Origin: an uncultured Bacteroidia bacterium
GTDB taxonomy: Bacteria > Bacteroidota > Bacteroidia > Bacteroidales > UBA932
Direction of reading: 5' to 3'
Length of the DNA stretch: 53,531 nt
Assembly (NCBI GenBank): GCA_902774155.1
Contig: CACYHF010000004.1
Span: 1-53,531, forward strand
Positions 36,406 to 45,235 of this stretch are shown here, piece after piece. Both the position numbers and the translations under genes were made by a program. Each line of letters starts with the position of its first letter. Position 1 is the stretch's first letter. The notes below the pieces were generated by a model, which saw only the letters and a program-made list of their open reading frames with translations, was not told where the DNA came from and made no database searches.

Positions 36406-38994
36406 CTAGATTTGGATAGTGTAAGTACCGGGGCTGTAGCGCTTGTCTTCGTATTCGCCCGGGAGGGTGACATAAGCCTCCTTCACCCCTTCAGGAATGG
36501 TGAAGGTCCAGATCCAGGTGTCGCCTTCATACTTCCAGGCGCTCTTGACCACGCCGCGAGGGGTCTTGTATTCGGCCTCCAGCCAGCCCAGGCGTTTGTC
36601 GGGAACCGGATGCAGATACAGGCACTCGAAGCCGGGCAGGTTCACGCTGGTGTCGATGCCGGCGGCATATTCCCACAGCCACTGGCACACGCAGCCATAG
36701 GCATAGTGGTTGAAGCTGTTCATACCGCTGGGGCCCATACCGGAATCCTTCATATAGCTGTTCCAGCGTTCCCAGATGGTGGTGGCGCCGTTATCCACGG
36801 AGTACAGCCAGCTGGGGTTCTTCCGCTGGAAAAGGAGTTCATATGCAATGTCCTCCATATGGGATTCCGTGAGGGTGGGCAAAAGGATAGAAGTGCCCAG
36901 GAAACCGGTCTGCAGGCAGTTGTCGTGCTCCTGGAAGTTCTTCCGCAGGCGTTCTCTGGCCACATAAGCGGCTTCTTCAGTGAACAGGTTCAGTTTCAGG
37001 CCGAAGAGGGTGGGGGTCTGCATGGTGTTCAGGATGTCCAGCTTGAACGATCCGTCTACAGTTAAGAAACGCTCCCGCAGATACTCCCAGGCCGCAAAAC
37101 TCATATCCTCATACTTGCTGGCGTCGCGGTCGGTGTCCAGGGCCATCTGGGCCATCATCTGGGCATCCAGGAGCCAGTAGCAGCCTCCCAGGAAGCTCCA
37201 GTATTCCTCGGCCTGCTTGCGCGTGGCTTTGTCCTTGAAGGCGCGGCCGCTGCAGCTTTCCAGATCTTCGTAGCTGAGCCAGTCGGCCCAGTTGTAGTTC
37301 CCGTTTTCTTCCCGGAGGGCGGCGTGGTCGTACTTGGTGGCGTTGATGTGGTCCATAAACTTCTCCATGGATTCCCAGTTTTCGTCCACGATGGTCTTGT
37401 CGCCGAACTGCTTCCAGACGGTCCAGGGAACGATGATGCCGGCATCGGCCCAGCCCAGGCGCATCTTTTCATTGCCATACTGTCCATAGGGCGCCACACC
37501 CGGATAACCGCCGGTTTCGGGGTCCTGGCTGTCGCGGATGTCGCGGGTCCACTTGTGGAAGAAACGGTCCGTGTTGGCGAAGAAGGTGCCGGTTTCCGTA
37601 AATACCTGGGTATCGGCCATCCAGCCCAGACGTTCGTTGCGCTGCGGGCAGTCCGTGGGGACCGACAGATAGTTGGAGCGCATGCCCCAGATGGTATTGG
37701 AGATGAGCTGGTTGATGCTCTCGTTACCGGTATTGAGCGTGCCGATTTCCATAGCCTGGCTGATGGAAGTGACCGGAATGGATACAAGACTCTGGAACTG
37801 GACCGGGGCGTCCGCCGTCACGGCGATGTAACGGTAGCCCCAGAAGGAACAGCGCGGCGTGAAGGAAACGAAATCCTCCGACGGGCCGAAGGTGTAGGTG
37901 AGCCAGATCTCGCCCGGATCCACGCGCAGGTTCCTGCGATGCGTGCTGCCTTCCGGACCGTCCATACCGCGTTTTTCCGCGCCATTGCCGTCGTTCAGGA
38001 TTTCGGAAGGATTGCAGATGAGTTTGGTGCCCTGGGCGGCCTTGAACACGAAGGAAGGGGCGGCGGCGGCATTCTGGCCGAAGTCCACCACCAGGGTTTC
38101 CCCGGGATTCAACTCAACGGTTTCGCCGGGCTGGTAGGTGCGCTTGATCACCACCTTTCCATACTCCACTTCTTCCTCTTTTTCCGCCTCCACGGCACCG
38201 GTTACGCCTTCCCAGACGTAAATCTGTACGGGCTGGAGCGTGAGGTCCGTGCGCTGATAGATTTCGGCACCGTTATCCGGCAGGATTTCTCCCGCGAATT
38301 CCGTATTCACTTCCGGAGTTTTCAGCAGCTCGGGCGTCTCATAGCCCATGGGCTCGCGGGCATCGTATTCCTCGCCGTCGAAGATGCCGGCGTGCTTGAC
38401 CGGGCCGGCGATACCGGCCGTCCAGTGCTCCGTGTCGGTGCCCAGCAGCTGCTTGCTGCCATCGGCATAGGTGAGTTCCAGCACGCCGCGGAAGGCGCAT
38501 TTGAGACCCTGCATGGTTTCCAGATGGCCGGGGGTGACAATCTTATCGGCCCACCAGCCGGGCGTCACCTGGGCGCTGAGCTGGTTCTGCTCACCGGCCT
38601 TCAGGTTCAGAATGGGAGTGATATCGTAGGTGAAGGACCGTTTGGTCTTGGCGTAATGGGTAAAGCCGGGCTTGAGCACTTCCTTCCCCACCAGCTGGCC
38701 GTTCACGTAGAGGTCGTATACGCCCAGACCGGTGGTCATCCAGATGGCCTGCTTTACCTTCTTTTCGTTCTGTACGGTGGACAGGAACCAGTTGGCGCCG
38801 GGCGCGCTGCAATAGTTTTCCTTGCCGGGGCCATCGGCTATGGGGGCATCCACCACGGAAATCCACTGGGAGGCCTCCCAGGCCGTATTCTCCAGGGCGG
38901 GCACCAGGGGCAGGTCTTCGGCTGCCGGTTTTTCCTGATTACAGGCCGTCAGGGCGAGGGCCATCGCCAGACAATAAACGATTCGCTTCATCAT
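36406..38994 (-). CDS. GH78 alpha-L-rhamnosidase lipoprotein
   Basis: An 862-residue lipoprotein (lipobox LTAC). It has the full GH78 layout: N-terminal beta-sandwich (GVYDLYVNGQLVGKEVLKPGF), a second beta domain with ETLVVDFGQNAAAAPSF, and the catalytic barrel with the canonical motif DCPQRNERLGWMADTQVF. A second conserved region is SGMNSFNHYAYG, and the C-terminal beta domain ends the chain. Two adjacent ATG codons are possible (38994 and 38991). It is three bases before the GH2 gene, so the two enzymes are likely made together. A gap of 67 bases separates it from the metallo-beta-lactamase-fold gene upstream, where an internal promoter is possible but no good consensus is seen. Confidence 0.93.
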   Translation of the reverse strand: MMKRIVYCLAMALALTACNQEKPAAEDLPLVPALENTAWEASQWISVVDAPIADGPGKENYCSAPGANWFLSTVQNEKKVKQAIWMTTGLGVYDLYVNGQLVGKEVLKPGFTHYAKTKRSFTYDITPILNLKAGEQNQLSAQVTPGWWADKIVTPGHLETMQGLKCAFRGVLELTYADGSKQLLGTDTEHWTAGIAGPVKHAGIFDGEEYDAREPMGYETPELLKTPEVNTEFAGEILPDNGAEIYQRTDLTLQPVQIYVWEGVTGAVEAEKEEEVEYGKVVIKRTYQPGETVELNPGETLVVDFGQNAAAAPSFVFKAAQGTKLICNPSEILNDGNGAEKRGMDGPEGSTHRRNLRVDPGEIWLTYTFGPSEDFVSFTPRCSFWGYRYIAVTADAPVQFQSLVSIPVTSISQAMEIGTLNTGNESINQLISNTIWGMRSNYLSVPTDCPQRNERLGWMADTQVFTETGTFFANTDRFFHKWTRDIRDSQDPETGGYPGVAPYGQYGNEKMRLGWADAGIIVPWTVWKQFGDKTIVDENWESMEKFMDHINATKYDHAALREENGNYNWADWLSYEDLESCSGRAFKDKATRKQAEEYWSFLGGCYWLLDAQMMAQMALDTDRDASKYEDMSFAAWEYLRERFLTVDGSFKLDILNTMQTPTLFGLKLNLFTEEAAYVARERLRKNFQEHDNCLQTGFLGTSILLPTLTESHMEDIAYELLFQRKNPSWLYSVDNGATTIWERWNSYMKDSGMGPSGMNSFNHYAYGCVCQWLWEYAAGIDTSVNLPGFECLYLHPVPDKRLGWLEAEYKTPRGVVKSAWKYEGDTWIWTFTIPEGVKEAYVTLPGEYEDKRYSPGTYTIQI

Positions 38995-39061
38995 ATCTCA
39001 GTGTGTTATTAATTCTTGTAAATATAGGTTTTTTCCGCCACAAAAGCAAGGTGATACCGGC

Positions 39062-39952
39062 TTACTCCAGAACCCAGTCCGTTTCCTCGCAGCTCGCGTG
39101 ATGCTCCGTGATGCCTTTTTCGTCCATCCAGCGGCGCGTGTCCCAGGTTTTGAGCCAGGTGTTTTCCGGCGAAGGCGCCCATACCCAACTGGGGGTGGGC
39201 CAGAGGCAGACGCGGAAGTTGATGGCCTTGTAAAACGCCTCCGAGCAGCCGTTCTGGCCGTGATGCGCCATCTGTAGGTAGTCGCAGTCCAGATACTCTT
39301 TGTACTGGGCCAGCACGCTGTCGCCGCGGTGCTCTTCGGCATCGCCCAGGAACACCACGCTCTTGCTGTCGTCCCACATCCGGATAATCATGGACTGCTC
39401 GTTGAAATGCTTCACGGGAAGGCTCATATCGGCCACGCTCAGGATCATAATGCCCACGCCGTCAATATCGAAGCGCTGGCCGGTCTGATGCACGTTGATG
39501 AAGTCGGTTCCGTCCATAAAATCGTCCAGAGCCTTGTAATACTTGCGGGCCTCCACGCCGCTGCCCGGTTCGCAGTTCAGGAATTCGTCCGGCAGACGGG
39601 AATAGATCACTTTGTCCACGGTGATATCTTGCGGGTCGTTCAGGATGGTGGCCAGGGCCTCCATATGGTCCTCGTGCGGATGCGTGATGAACCACAGGTC
39701 CACGTGATTCCCTGCCTTGGCCAGATGCCCGCGGAGCTTCTCCACATCGGAGGCATAGCCGCCGTCCACCATTATCACCTTGCCGCCCTTCGTCTGCATG
39801 AGATAGGACTCGCCGATGGTGTCGGTGGCCGATGAAATCTGCGTGAGCCGGAAATGTCCCTTAGCCTCGGACGAGGTGACGGGGACGCAGGAAGCCAGCG
39901 CCACACCTGCGGCCGCCGCTCCGGAAACTTTGATGAAATCTCTTCTATCCAT
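39062..39952 (-). CDS. Exported metallo-beta-lactamase-fold hydrolase
   Basis: A 296-residue protein. The start MDRRDFIKVSGAAAAGVALASC combines a twin-arginine motif with a possible lipobox. The fold shows VIMVDGGYAS, the metal motif THPHEDHMEA (HxHxDH), and VFLGDAEEHRG with a further Asp ligand. It resembles the ComEC/Rec2-type hydrolases of the superfamily, without the membrane part. A role in glycan breakdown is not established for this type; it could act on an ester or phosphodiester of the substrate. It is nine bases after the GH9 gene. The closely similar Tat start of the metallophosphoesterase at 45192 suggests shared export. Confidence 0.82.
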   Translation of the reverse strand: MDRRDFIKVSGAAAAGVALASCVPVTSSEAKGHFRLTQISSATDTIGESYLMQTKGGKVIMVDGGYASDVEKLRGHLAKAGNHVDLWFITHPHEDHMEALATILNDPQDITVDKVIYSRLPDEFLNCEPGSGVEARKYYKALDDFMDGTDFINVHQTGQRFDIDGVGIMILSVADMSLPVKHFNEQSMIIRMWDDSKSVVFLGDAEEHRGDSVLAQYKEYLDCDYLQMAHHGQNGCSEAFYKAINFRVCLWPTPSWVWAPSPENTWLKTWDTRRWMDEKGITEHHASCEETDWVLE

Positions 39953-39961
39953 ATCGATTTG

Positions 39962-42232
39962 CTATTGATTTGACAGATAAGTGGCCAGGGTGCCCACAAA
40001 ACGGGAAACCGGCTCTACCCAAACTTCGTGCGAGGTGGCGTTGGCGGTACCGTTCCAGAACGGTTCATCGCGGTGGAAACAATCCACGCCCACCGGAATG
40101 GCACCCTTCACATTTTTCGTGCTATAAACGAAGTTGGGAGCGTAATTGTAGCCCACCCCGTACATCAGGCTGGCGCCGAAAGGATTGCGGCCCAGCGTCC
40201 ATTCCAGTTGTTCCTGCACCAGGTTCATCGCCTCCTGGTCTTCCAACAGCTTGGCTGCCGCAGCCAGCGCCCAGGCCTGTGAAAGGTGGAAGTTGGTGGC
40301 GCCGTGGAACACGTGGTCCTTCCAGATGGGGAAGGTGCGGATGGCGTAATGCTCATTGATCTGGGTGCCGGCTTCGTATTGTGCCAGATCGTCCGGGGTG
40401 CGCATATCGGCCCTTCGGAAGATGCCGGCCGGCAAAAGATGATAAGGGGCCGATAGTTGGCTACCGGGCTTCAGGTATGCATCCAGATAGAGCCGCGCCG
40501 CCTCCTTCCAGGGGGCCGACTGCCCGGGGAATACACGGCTGAGTTCACTTAAGGCCAGCATAGGCGCCTCGTTGAAAGCGGCATGATGGTCCTGCACAAG
40601 ACCCTGGCGACGGGTATTCGAATAGAAATAGCCGGCGTAGGGAATACCGTCCACAAAATCCTGTTCCTGGCAGCGGAAAAGCAGATGGGCAAAGAGCAAA
40701 GCGGCATCCCGGTAGCGGATTTGTCCATGTCTTTCATATAAGAGGGCCGATGCCACTGCACCCCAGGAAGCCTCCAGGTAGTTGGCCTCCTCCCAAGTCG
40801 ATGCCCGTTGAGCCGCCTCCCAGTCCTCCACAGCAGCCTTTTCCTTTCCCGCCTTGGAGAACACGGCCGAAGTAAGGAAGAGTTCCCAGGGGTTGTATAC
40901 CGCCGGACTCATTACATCGTCCGGAGTACCCACTTCCCCGTCGGTATACATGCGAACCGTAGACCAGCTCATGTGGCGGCCATCGGTAAAGCGGGTTTTC
41001 AGGAGCCAGTCCACACCCCAGGCGGCTTCCTCCGTTTCTCCGGCTTCCAAGAGCGCGTAACAGGCATAAGCCGTGCGCCAGGCGCCCTGCGAGAGGTCGC
41101 CGGCATCGTGCCAGCCGCCGTTCACGGGCTTGATTTCATCCCCATAGAAGCCCAGTACATCCTGATGGCAGACCCCATGGATGCCCTCGACGGGATAGCC
41201 GCAGCGCTGATGGTAATAGAAGTTTACGGCAGCTTTCAGCGGCTGCTGCCAAATCTCTTCCCCAATGGTAAACGACTGAGAAACAGCATTTCCGTAATGG
41301 ATAGTATACTTACCGGGCTGCTGGAAAGCACTGAAATCCAAGATGGCAAAGCGATTGCCTTTTTGCTGCACCCACTGCACTTCACTTTCCCATACCTTCT
41401 TTCCCCGCCGGTTCAGCAGTGAAAACGTATTGGCCTCTCCCGCTGCAGCCAAGGCCACTTTTTTATCGGCCGGCCTGTAGCCAACATGCGAGAAAACGAT
41501 TTCGCCGGCGGGAAGGTCCCAGCCTTCATAGTGATCGGCCTCCACTTTCTGGAGTTCCAGGTCATCGAAGTCGATAGTTACATACTGCTCCCCTGTCTCC
41601 CGGTCATAGCCGGTGCAGGTTTGGCAAATCTCAAAGCGCAGTATGCTGTCCCGCGGATAATAGTCTATCTCCCAGAGCACCTGCACCCATCGGCCCTGTG
41701 GAATGTCCAGATTGGTTTCCCGGCTGGGCGTGAGCGTTCCGTCCGGCGTGGTGCTCACCAGGTCCAGGGCGAAGCTCACGTTGGGATTCTTGGAGGGATG
41801 AATGTATACCCAGAGCGATATGCGGTTCCACTGACTCCAGTCCTGCGGCCGGTCGAACTCCAGCGCCACGCAGGTCATGCCACCCTGTTCCCCGTAGAAG
41901 CTGTTCCAAGCTGTACGGTTGGCAGGATCCTGAATCTGCGTGCTGTCCACCAGCGATAGCCGTTGGCGTAGCGCCTGCCGGCCCTGATGGACATTCTCAC
42001 GGGTATAGTCCAACTCCGGATGGCCTTCGCGCACCACCCATCGGCCCTCCCCTTCCATATCATCTACAAGGCAGGAGGCCAGCACCGGCTTCTGCGCCCA
42101 ACGGTCCAGCATGGACACTTCCGGCTTCCCCGCTCCCTGCGGCGCACAGGCCGTAAAATGTAAACCACTGACAAGCAGCAATTTACACAAAATCGATTGA
42201 GCGACCAGGACTAATCGTTTTCCCGCAAACAT
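39962..42232 (-). CDS. GH9 family glycoside hydrolase lipoprotein
   Basis: A 756-residue lipoprotein (lipobox FTAC). Residues about 40-235 form a carbohydrate-binding beta domain (SFYGEQGGMTCVALEFDRPQ, VTIDFDDLELQKV). An Ig-like cellulase domain follows (EIVFSHVGYRPADKKVALA), then the (alpha/alpha)6 GH9 barrel with GGWHDAGDLSQG, whose Asp residues serve as base, and a C-terminal Glu in ATSHEVWVEP as acid. GH9 proteins include endoglucanases and exo-glucosaminidases; in a pectin-type locus the target may be xyloglucan or a glucan contaminant. The N terminus shares QSILCK and the following hydrophobic core with the DUF4838 gene and lies over palindromic elements A and H. Confidence 0.88.
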   Translation of the reverse strand: MFAGKRLVLVAQSILCKLLLVSGLHFTACAPQGAGKPEVSMLDRWAQKPVLASCLVDDMEGEGRWVVREGHPELDYTRENVHQGRQALRQRLSLVDSTQIQDPANRTAWNSFYGEQGGMTCVALEFDRPQDWSQWNRISLWVYIHPSKNPNVSFALDLVSTTPDGTLTPSRETNLDIPQGRWVQVLWEIDYYPRDSILRFEICQTCTGYDRETGEQYVTIDFDDLELQKVEADHYEGWDLPAGEIVFSHVGYRPADKKVALAAAGEANTFSLLNRRGKKVWESEVQWVQQKGNRFAILDFSAFQQPGKYTIHYGNAVSQSFTIGEEIWQQPLKAAVNFYYHQRCGYPVEGIHGVCHQDVLGFYGDEIKPVNGGWHDAGDLSQGAWRTAYACYALLEAGETEEAAWGVDWLLKTRFTDGRHMSWSTVRMYTDGEVGTPDDVMSPAVYNPWELFLTSAVFSKAGKEKAAVEDWEAAQRASTWEEANYLEASWGAVASALLYERHGQIRYRDAALLFAHLLFRCQEQDFVDGIPYAGYFYSNTRRQGLVQDHHAAFNEAPMLALSELSRVFPGQSAPWKEAARLYLDAYLKPGSQLSAPYHLLPAGIFRRADMRTPDDLAQYEAGTQINEHYAIRTFPIWKDHVFHGATNFHLSQAWALAAAAKLLEDQEAMNLVQEQLEWTLGRNPFGASLMYGVGYNYAPNFVYSTKNVKGAIPVGVDCFHRDEPFWNGTANATSHEVWVEPVSRFVGTLATYLSNQ
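42162..42184. repeat. 23-bp palindromic element, copy A (in the GH9 signal peptide)
   Basis: About 18 of 23 bases match AAATTGCTGATNATCAGCAATTT. It is flanked by ACACAAAATCGATTG as in copy C. Read on the coding strand it encodes KLLLVSGL, the hydrophobic core of the signal peptide. Confidence 0.6.
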
Positions 42233-42249
42233 CTAATAGTTAGCAACTT
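42227..42249. repeat. 23-bp palindromic element, copy H (over the GH9 start codon)
   Basis: About 16 of 23 bases match the consensus. It is followed by ACCTCCACG, the flank shared with copy G and resembling that of D. It overlaps the start codon of the GH9 gene and fills the 27-base gap to the next gene. Confidence 0.55.
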
Positions 42250-42259
42250 ACCTCCACGC

Positions 42260-43171
42260 CTATTCGAACACATCCATAGGGATACCGCGCCAGCTCTGGG
42301 GAACCGGGAGGTTCAGGATCTTGGCCACCGTGGCGGCAATGTCGTATTCCAGCACGGTCTCCTGGATTTCGTGGTTCTTCTTCACGCCCTTTCCCCAGAT
42401 CACGAACGGGGTTTCCATTTCCAGCATACTGGTACCCCCATGGCCGGTACCCAGATGACCATGGTCGGAGGTAAGCAGGATGATGCTGTCTTCATAGATA
42501 CCGGCCGCCTTGATGCCCTCTACGATGCGCTGTACGCGGCCATCCACCAGGGGTAGTTCGGCATAGTATTCCGGAGAACCCTGTCCGTTGGCATGTCCCT
42601 TGTGGTCCAGGGCATCGATGTGGATGAAGCACAGGACCGGTTTCTTCTCCTGGATGTATTTTACACTTTCCTCCACTACGGCTTCCGTGAAGGTTTCGGG
42701 ATCGTGAATCTTCTTCTGGTAATCCACGCAGGCGGGATCCGTGTAGTTCAGGAAGTCTCCCCATTCGCAGATGACACCTGTTTCGGCTTCCGGACACACC
42801 TGCTTGAGCTGGTGGAAGAAGGTGGGCTGGGCATTGTGCTCCGTGAGCACCAGGGGCTTGAAGTCCGGTGTAGCGTTATTGCTGATGATACCGGTGGCCT
42901 CTACGGGCGTTCCGTTCATCATGGCCGCCCAGTTGGGACCGCTGGAGGAAGGAAGGACCGTACGTTTGTTCAGCGTATAAGATCCCTCCTGCATCATCTC
43001 CCGGATAAAGGGGCATTCCCCCGTCTCCATACACCAGCTTCCCCAGCCGTCCAGGCCGATCAGAAAGACATGGGAGGCAATAGGCTCCGTCTGAGCCGTT
43101 TCTTTGCAATCACAGGCCCCTAGAGACAGGAGGGCCGATAAGGCCAAAGTGGCAGAAATAATACGTTTCAT
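42260..43171 (-). CDS. Alkaline-phosphatase-superfamily phosphodiesterase lipoprotein
   Basis: A 303-residue lipoprotein (lipobox LGAC). It belongs to the type I phosphodiesterase/nucleotide pyrophosphatase group. Metal and nucleophile motifs are FLIGLDGWGSW, the likely nucleophile in PSSSGPNWAAMMNG, HIDALDHKGHANG, LTSDHGHLGTGHGG, and HxxP-like residues near the end. The family cleaves phosphodiesters or sulfate/phosphonate monoesters; this enzyme carries no obvious sulfatase CxPxR signature. Its place inside a plant-glycan cluster beside a metallophosphoesterase suggests removal of a phosphate-linked group, but the substrate is unknown. It is 11 bases after the DUF2490 gene. Confidence 0.87.
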   Translation of the reverse strand: MKRIISATLALSALLSLGACDCKETAQTEPIASHVFLIGLDGWGSWCMETGECPFIREMMQEGSYTLNKRTVLPSSSGPNWAAMMNGTPVEATGIISNNATPDFKPLVLTEHNAQPTFFHQLKQVCPEAETGVICEWGDFLNYTDPACVDYQKKIHDPETFTEAVVEESVKYIQEKKPVLCFIHIDALDHKGHANGQGSPEYYAELPLVDGRVQRIVEGIKAAGIYEDSIILLTSDHGHLGTGHGGTSMLEMETPFVIWGKGVKKNHEIQETVLEYDIAATVAKILNLPVPQSWRGIPMDVFE

Positions 43172-43182
43172 CGTCTAAAATC

Positions 43183-43839
43183 CTATAAGCTAATATTCAA
43201 ACCCAGGCCGATGACATGCTCGGCGGGAGCGTTTTTGAAAGTATAATACATGTAATAGGCTTCCAGCTGGAAAGTCTTGTTAATATCGAAAGTGCAGCCC
43301 ACGTAATGGCGGGTTTTTTTCCACGTTTCCCAGGTGAAAACCTCGATGGCCAGGTAAGGGCTGAAATGGCTCTTGGGGATGGCGTACTGTGCCTTCAGCT
43401 GGGAGCGGAGCACATTGTCCTGCTTCCCTTCGTCCGCCAACCAGTCGTGGACATACCGCTCCCGGAGGGAGACCTTCAGGTTCCCTTGCGTCAGCGTACC
43501 GGTAAGGTTAAATAGGGCCTTGTGCGTAAGGACACCGCCCGGTTCATACAAGAAATCGTAGGCGACATCGGCCTTGAGCCAGGGGAGGATCTTCACACCA
43601 AACGTGGTACGGGTGTACCAACAGTCGAGTTGCTTATACTCGTAGTTGTCGTGCTCAAAGTAAATGGACGCATAGAGGGGGGCCTTCTTGAAATTGTAGC
43701 TCACTTCAATGAACTCCCATCCGCCGTAGGTATTTTTTTTCTCCTCCTGCGCCAAGGCTGGAAGCGTGAAACACAAACAGCTGATTACCAGCAGTTTACG
43801 CAAAATCATGTTGGTGTTTATTACTACCTGATTTTTCAT
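43183..43839 (-). CDS. DUF2490-type outer-membrane beta-barrel protein
   Basis: A 218-residue secreted protein with a signal peptide cut at LPALAQ. The mature part consists of alternating strands with aromatic girdles (WEFIEVSYNFKKAPLYASIYFEHDNYEYKQ, in sections, then FQLEAYYMYYTFKN), ending in a terminal aromatic-free GLGLNISL strand. This is the look of DUF2490 barrels, whose role is unclear; a passive pore is possible. The ATG at 43809 (MILRKLLVIS) would give a tighter signal peptide than the one at 43839; both are in frame. It carries palindromic element B in its signal-peptide region and element D just before its start. Confidence 0.8.
   Translation of the reverse strand: MKNQVVINTNMILRKLLVISCLCFTLPALAQEEKKNTYGGWEFIEVSYNFKKAPLYASIYFEHDNYEYKQLDCWYTRTTFGVKILPWLKADVAYDFLYEPGGVLTHKALFNLTGTLTQGNLKVSLRERYVHDWLADEGKQDNVLRSQLKAQYAIPKSHFSPYLAIEVFTWETWKKTRHYVGCTFDINKTFQLEAYYMYYTFKNAPAEHVIGLGLNISL
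43775..43797. repeat. 23-bp palindromic element, copy B (in the DUF2490 signal peptide)
   Basis: AAACAGCTGATTACCAGCAG then TTT: about 18-19 of 23 bases match. It is followed by ACGCAAAAT, as in copy E. The coding strand reads KLLVISCL. Confidence 0.65.
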
Positions 43840-43862
43840 AAATTACTGATTATCTGTTATTT
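43840..43862. repeat. 23-bp palindromic element, copy D (intergenic)
   Basis: AAATTACTGATTATC then TGTTATTT: about 18 of 23 bases match. It sits exactly between the metallophosphoesterase stop and the DUF2490 start and is followed by ACATTTCACG. Confidence 0.65.
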
Positions 43863-45192
43863 ACATTTCACGCCGATGAAATCGTTTGACATCCATTACG
43901 GAGCCGGTGAAGATATTGTGAACGGTTATTTGCAGCTGGCCATCCACAATCCGGCCTTCCATCACGGTAGGATATTCATTATCGTTCATGCGCGGACCAC
44001 CTCCCACCATCTGGGTCCAGCAACGGCCGGGGCCGGGAGCATCCACCCGGTAATGGTGCATATGGGCTGTAATGAGCAGCTGACAGCCCGCCTTATCCAG
44101 CAGCGGTCCCCACATATTGCCGCAGGTACGCTGCCAATAAGCGAAGTCGGCGGAATACTGCGGATCGTAATCGGCCGGCGCTACATCGCCGGGATTGTGG
44201 GTGGGATCGGCATCGAAGAGCGGAATGTGGCAGAAGGCTACCAGGAAGGGAGCTTCGGCTATCTCTTTCCGGCTCAGGGCATCGCGCAGCCAGGCCGTCT
44301 GGGCCTCCCGGTATTCGGCGCTTTTGAACAGACCGGCAAAGATGGGATTCGTATCCAGTTTGTCCTCGGCGGTATCCAGGCCGATGAGGGCGATATCACC
44401 CATCCTGACGGCGAAATTACGACCCAGGTCCCAGTCGCGTACATCCCTTTCTTCGGGTTGCCGGTACATCCACACCCGTTCCAGATGGCGGTTGGCCCAA
44501 CCGCGGGAATCATGGTTGCCGGGGCAGAAGAGATAAGGGGTTTCGGCGGCATAATCTTTCCGCTCAATGGGCTGATCCAGATAGATTTGCACCTGGTTTT
44601 CCAGCTTCTCTTCCGAGTTGGAGGCATCTCCGTTCCAGATTACACAGGACGGTGCCAGAACTGCCAGTTTGTCCTGGATGGGGCCGAAGGACTCCCAGCG
44701 CTTATGCGTATCGTTAATCACGCAGAAACTACTGTCTTTCAGTCCCTTACCCGCCGTAACAAAGCTGTACACCCGAGGATCTTCCTCCGTGCCCAGCACC
44801 TTCATGTCGTAGCCGTGGCCATAGTGAACGCGATGGGCGCCAATACGGTAATAATAGCGCGTAGCCGGCTTCAAGTCCGTCAGGCGCACCTGGATCACGC
44901 GGTCGTCGATATCGGCCAGCCTATAGCCGCCGCAGAGCACTTTCCGGGCATCAGAAAGGTCGGGGTTCTCGCCGATGAGCACGTATCCGTTGGCCAGTGC
45001 ATTCACGGCAAAGGCAACGCCCACCGAAGTCTCGGCGTAGTTTTGCAGCATGGGGGCCGATGCCAGCAACTGCTTCACTTCTTCCTCCGGAAGAGCCGTC
45101 TGGGCCCGTTCGGCCGCCTTGACCAGGCCTTCAGCGCCCGACACCGCCACGGCTACCGCAGCGGTACTTTTCAGAAAATCTCGTCTATCCAT
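43861..45192 (-). CDS. Tat-exported metallophosphoesterase with purple-acid-phosphatase-like N domain
   Basis: A 443-residue protein starting MDRRDFLKSTAAVAVAVSG, a twin-arginine signal. Residues about 60-150 form a fibronectin-like domain with KPATRYYYRIGAHRVHYG, as in purple acid phosphatases. The calcineurin-like core has the metal motifs VINDTHKRWE, WNGDASNSEE, CPGNHDSRGW, FCHIPLFDADPTH and ITAHMHHYR. It should remove phosphate from a small ester or diester in the periplasm. Together with the neighbouring phosphodiesterase it makes a second phospho-ester pair in the window, the first being the fusion at 20108-22033. Its stop codon lies inside palindromic element D. Confidence 0.88.
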   Translation of the reverse strand: MDRRDFLKSTAAVAVAVSGAEGLVKAAERAQTALPEEEVKQLLASAPMLQNYAETSVGVAFAVNALANGYVLIGENPDLSDARKVLCGGYRLADIDDRVIQVRLTDLKPATRYYYRIGAHRVHYGHGYDMKVLGTEEDPRVYSFVTAGKGLKDSSFCVINDTHKRWESFGPIQDKLAVLAPSCVIWNGDASNSEEKLENQVQIYLDQPIERKDYAAETPYLFCPGNHDSRGWANRHLERVWMYRQPEERDVRDWDLGRNFAVRMGDIALIGLDTAEDKLDTNPIFAGLFKSAEYREAQTAWLRDALSRKEIAEAPFLVAFCHIPLFDADPTHNPGDVAPADYDPQYSADFAYWQRTCGNMWGPLLDKAGCQLLITAHMHHYRVDAPGPGRCWTQMVGGGPRMNDNEYPTVMEGRIVDGQLQITVHNIFTGSVMDVKRFHRREM

Positions 45193-45235
45193 AAAATAAA
45201 TATTTATTATTATTCACGTTACCCCCTCCTCAACT

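Noticed and set aside
38995-39061. Internal promoter before the GH78 gene (TATATTTA with an upstream TTTG)
   Set aside because: The -7 box misses the final G and the spacing is only about 14 nt, so support is too weak to annotate.
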